Shown: positions 52,676-61,848 of the stretch, piece after piece
How positions within the stretch are numbered: position 1 is the first letter of the stretch
Layout: the number at the start of each line of letters is the position of its first letter
Source of the DNA: an uncultured Lachnospiraceae bacterium
GTDB taxonomy: Bacteria > Bacillota > Clostridia > Lachnospirales > Lachnospiraceae
Length of the DNA stretch: 64,000 nucleotides
Direction: 5' to 3'
Assembly: GCA_902762955.1 (NCBI GenBank)
Contig: CACWQH010000003.1
Coordinates: 17,990-81,989, forward strand
Made by a program: the position numbers and the translations under genes
Notes under the pieces: generated by a model
Database searches by the model: none
Seen by the model: only the letters and a program-made list of their open reading frames with translations
What the model was told of the DNA's origin: nothing

Positions 52676-53851
52676 ATGAGAAATAAAATTATAACAATTA
52701 TTTTCATAGTTTATATTCTAATTTTTACCATAGGTACGATTGTGGCTAAAGATAGAGCCTTTTCTGATATGGAAAACCGAAATCTTGCGCAGTTTCCTGC
52801 TGTTAGTGTAAAGAGTATTTTTTCAGGCGATTTTTCCGATGGATTTGAAAGCTATATGAGCGACCAGATTATTTTCAAGGATTTTCTTGTTAAGCTTAAG
52901 GTTGGTGAAAACAGAGTACTTAATCAAACCTATATCAATCAGACTTATTTTGCTGATGGAAGATATATAAGGGGTTATAAGGAAAACTTTATACAGATAG
53001 ATAGAAATCTGGGATTTGTTAATGAATTTGCGGAGAATAATCCGGAATTAAATATTACATGGCTTATGGTTCCAAATGCCTGTTATGTATATAATGATTC
53101 TTTGCCTCCATATGCCGATGTGGACGATCAGGCAATGACTATTAAATATATAGAGAAAAATGTATCTGAAAGGATTAATTTTGTGGATGTGTCTGATGAG
53201 CTTGTATCGGCAAAAGGTGATTATATATACTATAATACAGACCACCATTGGACTATGAACGGAGCTTATATCGGATATAAGAAATTGTGTAAAGAACTTG
53301 GAATAAAAGCTATGTCAAAGGATACTTATGATATAGAGACTGTAAGAGAGGATTTTTACGGAACCCTGTATTCGGATGCACCGGTATTTGGAACCGAGCC
53401 TGACGATATAATTCTTTATAAAAATGATACCGGAAAATACACTGTAAATTATGTGAATGAAGACTTTACCCAGGATAGTTTATATAACTATGATAAGCTA
53501 AATATAAAGGATAAGTATCAGGTTTATCTTGATGGAAATCATGCAATTATAAGGATTAAGAATAATTCATATTATGACGATAACAGGGGTTTGGATACTG
53601 GAGAGAGAGAGTCGGGAGATGCTGATAAGTCTGCTTCCTCTGACCGGGTAATAGTTGTCAAAGATTCCTATGCTCACAGTCTGCTTCCCCTGCTTGCAGA
53701 TAACTATGAGGAGATTATAGTTGTGGATCTTAGATACTATCACGAAAAGACTGTAAGTGATCTTGCTAAAGAAGAGGGAATAACTGATATCATCATGATC
53801 AATAACATAGATTTCTTTAATTCTGATGATAACTTCCTTTGGCTTATGTAG
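52676..53851 (+). CDS. DHHW-family protein (AlgJ/AlgX-like SGNH fold)
   Basis: It has 391 residues with an N-terminal signal anchor (about 4-24). The DHHW motif is D189-H190-H191-W192, in YYNTDHHWTMNGAY. VVKDSYAHSLLPLL near residue 325 looks like the serine block of an SGNH-type esterase/transferase. This class works with MBOAT partners in acetylating surface polysaccharide. Position directly after the AlgI-like gene supports that. RBS CGGAGAG. Confidence 0.9.
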   Translation: MRNKIITIIFIVYILIFTIGTIVAKDRAFSDMENRNLAQFPAVSVKSIFSGDFSDGFESYMSDQIIFKDFLVKLKVGENRVLNQTYINQTYFADGRYIRGYKENFIQIDRNLGFVNEFAENNPELNITWLMVPNACYVYNDSLPPYADVDDQAMTIKYIEKNVSERINFVDVSDELVSAKGDYIYYNTDHHWTMNGAYIGYKKLCKELGIKAMSKDTYDIETVREDFYGTLYSDAPVFGTEPDDIILYKNDTGKYTVNYVNEDFTQDSLYNYDKLNIKDKYQVYLDGNHAIIRIKNNSYYDDNRGLDTGERESGDADKSASSDRVIVVKDSYAHSLLPLLADNYEEIIVVDLRYYHEKTVSDLAKEEGITDIIMINNIDFFNSDDNFLWLM

Positions 53852-53983
53852 GGAGATGGGTTTTTTCTTACATAGTTAAAACAGGAGAAGCTTATATATA
53901 GCATATTATGAATTTACTTTTTAAAAATTACTATGATATTATTAGCGCGTAGTAAGTTTTTTTACATAAATGGAGGGATTTTT

Positions 53984-54973
53984 ATGAGAAAGATAATGAA
54001 GAGACTTGCAATCTGCTCATGTGCTTTTGTACTTGGCTTATCTATGACAGCATGTGGCAAGAAAGAGTCTGAAAAGAAAGATACGACAGAAGAAACAGAG
54101 ACTGAAGAAGAAACAAATGCTGATACAGAGGAAGAAGTATCCGGAGAGGAAGAAACCGTAACATGGGGCTTTTATACGATAACTGTTCCTGCCGGCTTTA
54201 CATTTGAGGGCGGTGGTTTCATGGATGAAAATGACACTAGATATTTTAAAGTGAAAAAATCCGATTTTACTTACTTTGATTTTAAAGCGGAAGATTCAGA
54301 AGACAATATGATGAGTGCATATAATTATAATAAGGATACATATACCAACGAACAAAAGGATGTAAGTGGCACCTTTGGCGGTATTAAATGGACAGGTTTC
54401 CAGTATGGTGACGGATTTGGAGAAAATGGCTTTGAATTATATGCGACTATAAATGGAAAATATATAAGAATATCTTCAGCAGGATATGCGTTTGATGATC
54501 CTATGGTAGAAAAGGTACTCGGTTCACTTATCATAAGTGATGGGGATTCATCTGATGATGCTACGGATGACGCATCTGTTACGGATGCTGATGAAGACGA
54601 AGCAGAAGAAGTCATCAATTATATCCAGGTAAATGAAATGAAAGGAGTCAGAGTAGGTATACCTGAAGGATATACGATTGTTAAGGAAAATACTTCGCAG
54701 GTTGTATTGAATAATGAAGAAACAGGTTATAAAGTTTCATTTTGGACAGGAAGTGACAATGCAGCTGAACAGATAAGAAAATCTATCGGCGAGGGTGGCT
54801 ATGATACAGAAGAATGGGATATAGGTGATATTCACTGGCTAGGATACATACCTTATGATGGTTCATATGTCATAGCAACAGATACTCCGGAAGGAAATTT
54901 TTTAATAAATATGGAATATGGAAGCATGGAAGAACTTGAAATGCTTATTAAGGGTGTGGAACTCGCAGAATAA
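53984..54973 (+). CDS. Lipoprotein with two related domains
   Basis: It has 329 residues from ATG 53984 (RBS TGGAGGGA). A type II signal peptide ends in the lipobox SMTAC with C24 as the lipidated cysteine. An acidic Glu/Thr linker follows (27-60). Two segments resemble each other in layout: about 63-185 (TITVPAGF, WTGFQYGDG) and about 208-329 (RVGIPEGY, HWLGYIPYDG), joined by an Asp-rich linker. The repeat suggests an internal duplication. Function unknown; surface-exposed. Confidence 0.82.
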   Translation: MRKIMKRLAICSCAFVLGLSMTACGKKESEKKDTTEETETEEETNADTEEEVSGEEETVTWGFYTITVPAGFTFEGGGFMDENDTRYFKVKKSDFTYFDFKAEDSEDNMMSAYNYNKDTYTNEQKDVSGTFGGIKWTGFQYGDGFGENGFELYATINGKYIRISSAGYAFDDPMVEKVLGSLIISDGDSSDDATDDASVTDADEDEAEEVINYIQVNEMKGVRVGIPEGYTIVKENTSQVVLNNEETGYKVSFWTGSDNAAEQIRKSIGEGGYDTEEWDIGDIHWLGYIPYDGSYVIATDTPEGNFLINMEYGSMEELEMLIKGVELAE

Positions 54974-55070
54974 ATGAGACAGAAAAGTTTCTTATGGTCA
55001 TATGCATGACATAAGGATGGTTTTGATTTGCAAATATCATGAAGATTGCTCATATTAAGTAAAATAATAT

Positions 55071-55112
55071 GTGACAGGGGTAAAGCCCCTGTCACTGCCA
55101 TATGTACATATT
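55071..55112 (-). terminator. Terminator hairpin between convergent genes
   Basis: GTGACAGGGG (55071-55080), TAAAG, CCCCTGTCAC (55086-55095) is a perfect 10-bp stem. On the minus strand it is followed by ATATTATTTTA, fitting the DUF1292 gene. On the plus strand a small palindrome ATATGTACATAT (55100-55111) leads into seven T. Confidence 0.8.
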
Positions 55113-55115
55113 TTT

Positions 55116-55427
55116 TTATTCTTCAATGTTATTGAACTCTTCCTCGTCAAGAAGCTCGTCAAATGCGTCTGCTACAGCTTCGTATTCTTCATCGCTTTCT
55201 ATCTGACCAAGATCAATGTCGTCACCTTCAAGCTCAGCGTAGCGATAAAGAAATACTTCATTTTCTTCGTAACCTTCGACAGGCTTATTTGGTAAAAGCG
55301 CGATATAGTCACGTCCGTTTACAGGAAAGATAGCGATTACATCACACTCGAGCTCGGTACCGTCTTCAAGAGTCATGGATACGGTTGGCTCGTCAAATTC
55401 TTCATTTTCGTTTATGTTTTCACTCAT
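55116..55427 (-). CDS. DUF1292 domain protein
   Basis: It has 103 residues, very acidic (tail EEYEAVADAFDELLDEEEF). The conserved core is VSMTLEDGTELECDVIAIF followed by YIALLPNK, as in the DUF1292/YrzB family of Firmicutes. RBS GAGGAAAA. No known function; family members are often near yrrK or alaS, which is not the case here. Confidence 0.92.
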   Translation of the reverse strand: MSENINENEEFDEPTVSMTLEDGTELECDVIAIFPVNGRDYIALLPNKPVEGYEENEVFLYRYAELEGDDIDLGQIESDEEYEAVADAFDELLDEEEFNNIEE

Positions 55428-55569
55428 AAGTTTTTCCTCGTTCTTTCATAAGATGTGTATAGTTTAAATGATATGGTTGGAATAAGCAACTGAAATTTCA
55501 GAAAAAAAGTCTTTTTCTATGATTAGATATGAAAGTTGCAATGCTTAAACAATTAAAAGAATAATAATT

Positions 55570-57039
55570 TTATATATTTAAAATCAACATAAGAATAACA
55601 AAAACGGCTACAACAGAGAAAAATGAGGTTATAAATCTTATAACACCTATGCTTTTGCGCTTTTTCACGACTATGTACCAAACTGCAAGCACCAGTATAT
55701 TGACTATAAAGGAGAGGATGCAGGTCATCGACATATCAAAGCAAAGTATTGTATAAAGTATCGAAAAGAATGCAAGCACCGGAGCACCTGATACAAAATT
55801 GTCCTTGCTTATGGAGTCGATATCCTTGGCTAGAGGCGAATCCGCAGAAAACCAAAGATATGAGTAAGCTGCAAGAATCATTATCAAAAATGATGAATCC
55901 AAAGAGTCAGGAGTAGCGTATGAGCTGCTGATTCTGAAAAGTAAAAATGCAAACAAAAGTCCACAGCTTACGGATATAGAAAATGTAAGCCAGAAGAAAT
56001 TAAAAAATGCGTGAGCTCTGGTTAGTATGTAATTGTGATTGTTTCTGATTGGTACATACTTGGTTTGAAGCATATAGTTATTGTAAAGAGCAACAAATAT
56101 AGCTGCAAAGGTTATAATAAAAAGAGGCGTATTCATACTGCTTTTTGATATATATGTATCAAAATTCGGTATTCTTTTGACAAAAAGTATCACAGTAGCA
56201 GTAGTGATAGCGCCTGTAAGGTTGCAGATTGCAAAAAATGAAACGTGCTGCTTAGATAAATCAAATCGTTCTTCTTCGTGCGTTACTATATGATAATATT
56301 CAGAAATATCAGCTTTTTTACCTGTTTTTATATGTTTTGATATAATTGCATATGGTGTATCGATTATAAGTCCTGCCAGAACCGGAAGTATGCCACCGAG
56401 TATGCATATTAAAAAGCTTGTTTTAAGCGGAAGCTTTATAAGATGCATAAAAAGCTGTCCGAAACTTATATCATTTGCCTTTAGGATAAACAAAAGCATA
56501 AGTATTATATAGCTTATTATAAATAGCATAAACCAGTTCTTTGAGACATAAGAAAAGGATTTTTCATCGTAGGAATTATCTGATTTATCAGCATAAGTAT
56601 CAATACTTGCAGCAGTCATGTCATCTTCTGATGCATCAACATTTGACAAAACAGCATCAGAAGTGATGAGTTTATAGCCCATCTGGCCATTTATCCTGTG
56701 CTTGTCGATTATCAGATTATATAAATCCGAAGCCTTTTCTTTATTAAATTCCGGATTTAAAGCCTTCAATACGCTGGCTTTGATAGAGGAGATGCTTTTT
56801 GGCAGATCAATAGAGTTAAGCTCCTCTGTGAGATTAATCTGTGTCCCGGTGATGTACTCTGTGGAGTGCTCAAGGAGATATTTTATAATCTGGAGCTTTT
56901 TAAATTCAATTCTTTCAGGTGCATTTTCTCTGTATCCGATTTCCTGATATTTAAAATCAATATATAAACCTTCAAGCTCACCGCTTGTCCATATTAATTT
57001 GTAGTGGTTTTCGTTGTAGTCGATATTGGTAAAAGACAT
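55570..57039 (-). CDS. Membrane protein with N-terminal winged-helix-like domain
   Basis: It has 489 residues. Residues 45-125 look like an OmpR/CadC-type winged helix: FKKLQIIKYLLEH, SSIKASVLKALN, then a wing-like RINGQMGYKLI. An Asp/Ser-rich linker follows (130-165). From 169 on there are about eight membrane helices with no recognisable transporter motif. This order (DNA-binding-like domain then membrane domain) resembles CadC/ToxR-type or BlaR-like one-component sensors. It is divergent from a response-regulator-like gene. RBS ACGGGAG at 57039. Confidence 0.75.
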   Translation of the reverse strand: MSFTNIDYNENHYKLIWTSGELEGLYIDFKYQEIGYRENAPERIEFKKLQIIKYLLEHSTEYITGTQINLTEELNSIDLPKSISSIKASVLKALNPEFNKEKASDLYNLIIDKHRINGQMGYKLITSDAVLSNVDASEDDMTAASIDTYADKSDNSYDEKSFSYVSKNWFMLFIISYIILMLLFILKANDISFGQLFMHLIKLPLKTSFLICILGGILPVLAGLIIDTPYAIISKHIKTGKKADISEYYHIVTHEEERFDLSKQHVSFFAICNLTGAITTATVILFVKRIPNFDTYISKSSMNTPLFIITFAAIFVALYNNYMLQTKYVPIRNNHNYILTRAHAFFNFFWLTFSISVSCGLLFAFLLFRISSSYATPDSLDSSFLIMILAAYSYLWFSADSPLAKDIDSISKDNFVSGAPVLAFFSILYTILCFDMSMTCILSFIVNILVLAVWYIVVKKRKSIGVIRFITSFFSVVAVFVILMLILNI

Positions 57040-57234
57040 AAAAAACTCCCGTAAAAATTATTATTCGACCGCTTATTACCAAATTTGTCATTAATCGGAC
57101 GTAAGGACATTTTAGCAAAGAAAAATGAGCAATTCAACACTTCCGAGAAGAAAAAATGAATTTATCTTGAACGCAAAAAAACGACTTTTGGATAAAATGT
57201 AGGATGGATTTTAGAGAAAGGACGTGTGATTGCT

Positions 57235-57915
57235 ATGAATGAAATAAAAGTAATCATTGCTGATGAGTCAAGAATTATAACAGAGTGGCTTTGTGACAAG
57301 CTGGCATCGGATGATGGCATCAGTATTGTGAAGGTTTTAGGAGATTTGAGTGAGGTAAAGGAAGCGTGCAAGGACGAGGAAGCGGATGTTCTATTTATAA
57401 ATGCTTATATGAGATATGGACTCTCAAGCATAGGACTTGCCGGAGAGATTAAAAATGAGACAAAAATACGAGTAATTATCATGTCGGATTATCCTATATA
57501 TCCTATGTCAAGAAGCTACATAGATACGGAAAATATGTATTTTTGGAATAGAAATAAGGATACCAGAGAGGTATCAAAGATAATAAGAGAGGTCTATAAC
57601 GAAAGTCGTTACGGAGAACTGACGGATGACGAGAGCAAAAAGCTTGAAAAGTACGATATCAGGTACAATACCGTGATGGGTAACTGCAAAAGCTCTGAAT
57701 TTACAGATATGGATATAGCGGTCATAGAGCAGCTATCAAACGGATGCTCCTATGCTGATATAGCCAAAAGGCTTGATTTAAAGATTAACACAGTTAAATA
57801 TCTGATAAGCAGCATGCTCAAGAAAACCGGCTATAAAAATGCCATAACACTTGTAGCAAATGCAGTTGTAAAGAAGCTTATCGTTCCTGAAAATTCAGAT
57901 GAATATCGAAAGTAA
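57235..57915 (+). CDS. NarL/LuxR-type regulator with degenerate receiver
   Basis: It has 226 residues from ATG 57235; an in-frame GTG at 57226 is possible but too close to the AAAGGA RBS. The N-terminal domain keeps receiver layout (VIIADESR, VRVIIMSDYP), but the phospho-acceptor position is Asn (N56 in LFINAYMRYG), and the usual MPGMDG loop is lost. The C-terminal LuxR helix-turn-helix is intact (FTDMDIAVIEQLSNGCSYADIAKRL then NTVKYLISSMLKKTGYKN). It probably acts independently of phosphorylation. Confidence 0.88.
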   Translation: MNEIKVIIADESRIITEWLCDKLASDDGISIVKVLGDLSEVKEACKDEEADVLFINAYMRYGLSSIGLAGEIKNETKIRVIIMSDYPIYPMSRSYIDTENMYFWNRNKDTREVSKIIREVYNESRYGELTDDESKKLEKYDIRYNTVMGNCKSSEFTDMDIAVIEQLSNGCSYADIAKRLDLKINTVKYLISSMLKKTGYKNAITLVANAVVKKLIVPENSDEYRK

Positions 57916-58085
57916 GTTCGGAAATTGTCCGTTTGTTAAATGGTTTCGCTGTTTTTGATGTAAAAATTTTGTCCGGTAGGGTAGTGAAACAGAGTGATAA
58001 ATATATTAATATTATTATTTGGTGTCAAAATATGTTAATATAAGTTAATATATGAAAAAATACTATAATTTTAAGGAGGTAAAAA

Positions 58086-58589
58086 ATGGGTTTGGCATGG
58101 GCATTAATAATAGGTGCAATCGTTGTAGGAACTGTGGTAGGTTTGATTATTGCAAATGGTAATAAAAAGTTATTTGAAAGTGGAGTCGCAAATAAAAACA
58201 GACCACATGATTTCTATGAGCAGGTACATACATTTAAGACGATAGTTCCGGATCTTGATACAATGTTAAATGCACTTGACAGAGGAATCTTAAGTCAGGA
58301 GGGTATAAGCATAAGTAAGGGAACAAACAGTCTTGTTTTTAAAAATTCTGCCGGAACCTTTACTGCATCTATTAAAGCGGCAGGTAACAGTAAAATCGAG
58401 GGTGTTCAACTATATAAATTCAGTTTAAATCAGTGGAAAGAAAGAAACGGCATTATAGAAATGTCTGCCAGAATGGATTCAAATGTGCTTCTTACAGCTA
58501 TTGAAAAGGCATTTCTTATGCTTGATTTTAATGCTGTTGTTGAAAGAACCTACGCAACTGACTTAAAGACCAAGTCATCTTTTTTTTAA
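58086..58589 (+). CDS. Hypothetical protein with N-terminal membrane helix
   Basis: It has 167 residues. The N-terminal helix is about 4-24 (Gly/Val/Ile-rich). The remaining ~140 residues look like a small alpha/beta domain with no known motif. RBS AAGGAGGT is strong. It is first in a run of five same-strand membrane-associated proteins. Confidence 0.7.
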   Translation: MGLAWALIIGAIVVGTVVGLIIANGNKKLFESGVANKNRPHDFYEQVHTFKTIVPDLDTMLNALDRGILSQEGISISKGTNSLVFKNSAGTFTASIKAAGNSKIEGVQLYKFSLNQWKERNGIIEMSARMDSNVLLTAIEKAFLMLDFNAVVERTYATDLKTKSSFF

Positions 58590-58599
58590 GATGATTTTA
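58575..58599 (+). terminator. Weak terminator overlapping the end of the 58086 gene
   Basis: TCATCTT (58575-58581) and AAGATGA (58588-58594) form a 7-bp stem; the right arm includes the TAA stop, followed by TTTTATG. Confidence 0.35.
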
Positions 58600-58649
58600 T
58601 GATGATTATGAATATGATTTATATAATTGGAAAGTGCTTCATGGGATAT

Positions 58650-58685
58650 GGGGAAATGTGACAAGGTGCCTGTCCCAAAGTCACA
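58650..58685 (+). repeat. GC-rich dispersed repeat (copy D) in a 5' leader
   Basis: TGTGAC (58657-58662) and GTCACA (58680-58685) flank AAGGTGCCTGTCCC. The element ends 4 nt before the AGGAGG of the next gene, so in RNA it would sit beside the ribosome binding site. It shares TGTGAC/GTCACA ends and a GTCCC core with copies A to C. Confidence 0.6.
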
Positions 58686-58700
58686 AAAAGGAGGAAAAAT

Positions 58701-59699
58701 ATGTTTTGCACTCAATGTGGAAGTAATATACCTGATGGAAGCAGATTTTGTCATGTATGCGGAACCGAGCAAATCAGACCGAATGCAAATTTACAGTCGC
58801 TTCAGCAGGAACAACAGGTAGGAACAACGCAACCCTATGCTGGATATAACGATATTAACCCGCAGGTCTATGAGGATAATACACAGTTTGTCGAACTAAA
58901 AAAACCGACAGGTGTTGATTTGAATGACAAAAAACAGTATGCTTCCAAATCAGGAAATAAAGGGCTGATTATAGGTATAAGTATAATTGCGACACTTATT
59001 GTTGCAGTAGCAATTGTTTTAATTGTATTAAATCCATTTAAAAAGAATGATAAGGATAAAGCTTCCGAAACGAAAACTGATGGGGTAGCAGTTGATATTG
59101 AAAATAGTACTGCAGTTGGTAATGATGATAGTAATGATGAGGAGTCTTCCGGTACAGCTGGTACTACAACAGTTCATAATACTGTAGCAATTACAGAAAA
59201 TACTACAGAATCAGAAATAAAAAAAGATAACGGTGGCTCATTTGGAGTTGTAAATGGTATACTTACAGTTGACAACAGTCTTTTTGGTATGTCTTATGCT
59301 GAATTAAATTCATATTTTAACAATACACTGCCGGCAACGGAGTATTGGGAATGGTCTGATGTTCCGTTGGATTATCTTAATTATGTGTATTCAGATGGCA
59401 ATAATTATGTGCTTTATTTTGAGAATAACACCTTGGTCGCTGTAAGATACGGATATGAGATAAGTGAAAATGTAATTCCTGACAATTTGCTTAATGATGC
59501 TATAAGTAAGTTTGGGGATTACGATATGTACTGGTATTATGAGGATACACTTCAAAATTTTGAATATGACTGGGATTATAAGATAAAAAGCCGAACGGGA
59601 GAGTATGCGATATTTTTAAATTCTTATGACGGATTATATCATTTGGAGCAGCAGTATACTTCTGCGGATTATTCCGGAGAGGCTATTCAAACACATTAA
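58701..59699 (+). CDS. Zinc-ribbon membrane protein (first of two)
   Basis: It has 332 residues. The N-terminal ribbon is CxxC-x10-CxxC (FCTQCG, then RFCHVCG). A Gln/Tyr/Asn-rich linker follows, then one membrane helix (about 93-115), a Thr/Ser/Glu-rich linker and an extracytoplasmic domain of about 140 residues (FGMSYAELNSYF onward). RBS AAGGAGGA. It shares layout and ribbon with the next gene, so they are probably paralogues. Function unknown. Confidence 0.8.
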   Translation: MFCTQCGSNIPDGSRFCHVCGTEQIRPNANLQSLQQEQQVGTTQPYAGYNDINPQVYEDNTQFVELKKPTGVDLNDKKQYASKSGNKGLIIGISIIATLIVAVAIVLIVLNPFKKNDKDKASETKTDGVAVDIENSTAVGNDDSNDEESSGTAGTTTVHNTVAITENTTESEIKKDNGGSFGVVNGILTVDNSLFGMSYAELNSYFNNTLPATEYWEWSDVPLDYLNYVYSDGNNYVLYFENNTLVAVRYGYEISENVIPDNLLNDAISKFGDYDMYWYYEDTLQNFEYDWDYKIKSRTGEYAIFLNSYDGLYHLEQQYTSADYSGEAIQTH

Positions 59700-59746
59700 A
59701 TGCGGCTTAGGGGTTACATACTTTGTCATATATAAAGGAGGAAAAA

Positions 59747-61822
59747 ATGTTTTGTAATGAGTGTGGAGCAAATCTTCCTGAGGGGAGTAAATTTTGTAAT
59801 GTATGCGGAGCAAAGATTTTAGTTCCGAAGATGAGTGAAGAGAATGTGCAGATGGACTATGGTCAGCAGAATCAAAATAATGTACAGCCTGATTATGGTC
59901 AGCAGAATCAAAATAATGCACAGCCGGATTACGGTCAGCAGAATCAAAATAATGCACAGCCGGATTACGGTCAGCAGAATCAAAATAATGTACAGCCTGA
60001 TTATGGTCAGCAGAATCAAAATAATGCGCAGCCGGACTATGGTCAGCAGAATCAAATAAATGCTCAACCCGACTATGCGAAGCAGTATCAGCAAAATAAT
60101 ATACAAGAATCACAACCTTCAATTAATGATAGCAGTAAAATTAAAAACACTTCAAAAAAGAAGCTTCCAACCTGGGCTAAGATTTGGATTGTTGTATGTG
60201 TGCTTGCTGTTATAGGTATAGGTACATTTTTAACCATACATTTTATAAAAGGAAAAAAGAACAGTGGTTCGTATGTTACCATAAATGGTACACGTTGCGA
60301 TATAACCTATGAGGACGGACTATCTAATTTAAGTAAGATTAATGATGGAGTTATATTTAAATCAAATGATATTAATCCTAAATATGATTATTATAAGGAT
60401 GGAGAGCTCGTGTCTTCTTCACAGGGAGAAGGAGATAAACAACCGGATGTAGTGGTTACAAGACCGATGTTTAATTTGGGATTTGATTTGGTTGAACATA
60501 ATGGCGCAATCAGTATATTTTTTTATAAAAATGCTAATTTTAAATTTGCTGATGGTACAAGTGCTAAATCTTCACCTGCTGAGCTTGAAAAAGCAGGCTA
60601 TTATTGTGATGGTTCAAGTTGCTACAGCAAGCTTTATGATAAAAACGGAGAGATATCTCTTGATGAAGTAGAGTCGGATTATGACAAGTTTTTACAGGAT
60701 GGTTTTGAAGGGCTCGATTATCCGGCACGAGTAGCATTTCCGGATAGGTTTTATTCGGGCTTTTTTAAAGGAACTAAGGAGGAAAACAAGCAGGCTTTAA
60801 AAGAATTATATAACGATACACCTTTAAAAGCCGGAAATTTTGATGATTTGGTAATGTCAAGACTTTTGCTTGCAAAAGAAATCAGCAAGCTTACAGGTAT
60901 GAATAAAGATGGTGAATATGTAGGCAGTACAAATGATTTTCTTGTAAAGGTTGACTATTGGTATTCAAATAATGGTTATATAAATACAACCATTACTATA
61001 TATGGATCAAGGGAATTGCTGAATGGTTATATGACCAAGTGGGGATTACCCGATTCTTTGCTTTTCAAAGTGGAGAGCAGGATGACAACTGAGGATTATG
61101 ATCAGATTCCTGAAGCAACAGATGGTGTTGAAGAACCTAATCAGGAGATAGATGATGGCGCTGATATCTTTGATGCAGATGATGTACCGAAAGAACCATG
61201 GGAGATATCCGTATCGGATATACCCGAGTATGATGCGTTAGTACATTTTTTTGATTGTTTGGATATATACAGAGATGGTAATTATGAACGTTATTATGAC
61301 AGCGAGGAAGTATTAAGCGGAGATTTTGATATATTGTATTATCTTATTTCTCCTTTTATCTGCGTTGACAGACAAGGCTTATATCCTTTATATGACATTG
61401 AAACTGTATGGGGTGAAGTGGAAGATCCTCGTGGATATATATCAGATGAAAATTCACCATGGCACAATATGGGATATAATCATGTATCATTAGAAGGACT
61501 TAAGTGGGTTGCTGTCAATATTTTTAATGTAAAAGAAGTGGATTATGATATTCTTTTAAATAAACTTCTGGATGAAAATGAGAGTTATATAGAAAATGGA
61601 CGTTTGTATTTTTCGATTGGCGGAATAGGCTGGATGGGAGACTTGTTTGAAATAGAAACAGTTAAAACGGATGGTACATTTTATTATATAACATATAATA
61701 AAGTTCCGGATCCTGAGTACGGTTTTGAAGAAGAAATAGAAACATACGAAGCCAAGATGCAACTAAAAAATATAGACGGCGTAAATTACTGGTCTATGTA
61801 TTATAATCATAAGGCAGAATAA
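59747..61822 (+). CDS. Zinc-ribbon membrane protein with 12-residue repeats
   Basis: It has 691 residues from ATG 59747 (RBS AAAGGAGG). The ribbon (FCNECG, KFCNVCG) occupies residues 1-25. Residues 37-108 are six copies of DYGQQNQNNxQP, with a partial seventh. A membrane helix lies at about 144-166. The ~520-residue outside part holds at least two alpha/beta segments (around 195-400 and 475-691) that I do not recognise. The ribbon and repeats would be cytoplasmic if the single helix is oriented N-in. Confidence 0.82.
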   Translation: MFCNECGANLPEGSKFCNVCGAKILVPKMSEENVQMDYGQQNQNNVQPDYGQQNQNNAQPDYGQQNQNNAQPDYGQQNQNNVQPDYGQQNQNNAQPDYGQQNQINAQPDYAKQYQQNNIQESQPSINDSSKIKNTSKKKLPTWAKIWIVVCVLAVIGIGTFLTIHFIKGKKNSGSYVTINGTRCDITYEDGLSNLSKINDGVIFKSNDINPKYDYYKDGELVSSSQGEGDKQPDVVVTRPMFNLGFDLVEHNGAISIFFYKNANFKFADGTSAKSSPAELEKAGYYCDGSSCYSKLYDKNGEISLDEVESDYDKFLQDGFEGLDYPARVAFPDRFYSGFFKGTKEENKQALKELYNDTPLKAGNFDDLVMSRLLLAKEISKLTGMNKDGEYVGSTNDFLVKVDYWYSNNGYINTTITIYGSRELLNGYMTKWGLPDSLLFKVESRMTTEDYDQIPEATDGVEEPNQEIDDGADIFDADDVPKEPWEISVSDIPEYDALVHFFDCLDIYRDGNYERYYDSEEVLSGDFDILYYLISPFICVDRQGLYPLYDIETVWGEVEDPRGYISDENSPWHNMGYNHVSLEGLKWVAVNIFNVKEVDYDILLNKLLDENESYIENGRLYFSIGGIGWMGDLFEIETVKTDGTFYYITYNKVPDPEYGFEEEIETYEAKMQLKNIDGVNYWSMYYNHKAE
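59855..60085 (+). repeat. 36-bp in-frame minisatellite
   Basis: Six units start at 59855, 59891, 59927, 59963, 59999 and 60035, with a partial seventh at 60071. Most differences are silent or change one residue (Val or Ala before Gln-Pro). Units 1 to 5 are nearly identical at the DNA level, which points to recent expansion. Confidence 0.93.
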
Positions 61823-61848
61823 TAATCAAATAAAAAAGGAGAAACGAT

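Noticed and set aside
59634-60122. Minus-strand 162-codon frame opposite the 36-bp repeats
   Set aside because: It is a mirror of the in-frame repeats of the plus-strand gene, has no RBS, and is repetitive only because the plus strand is.
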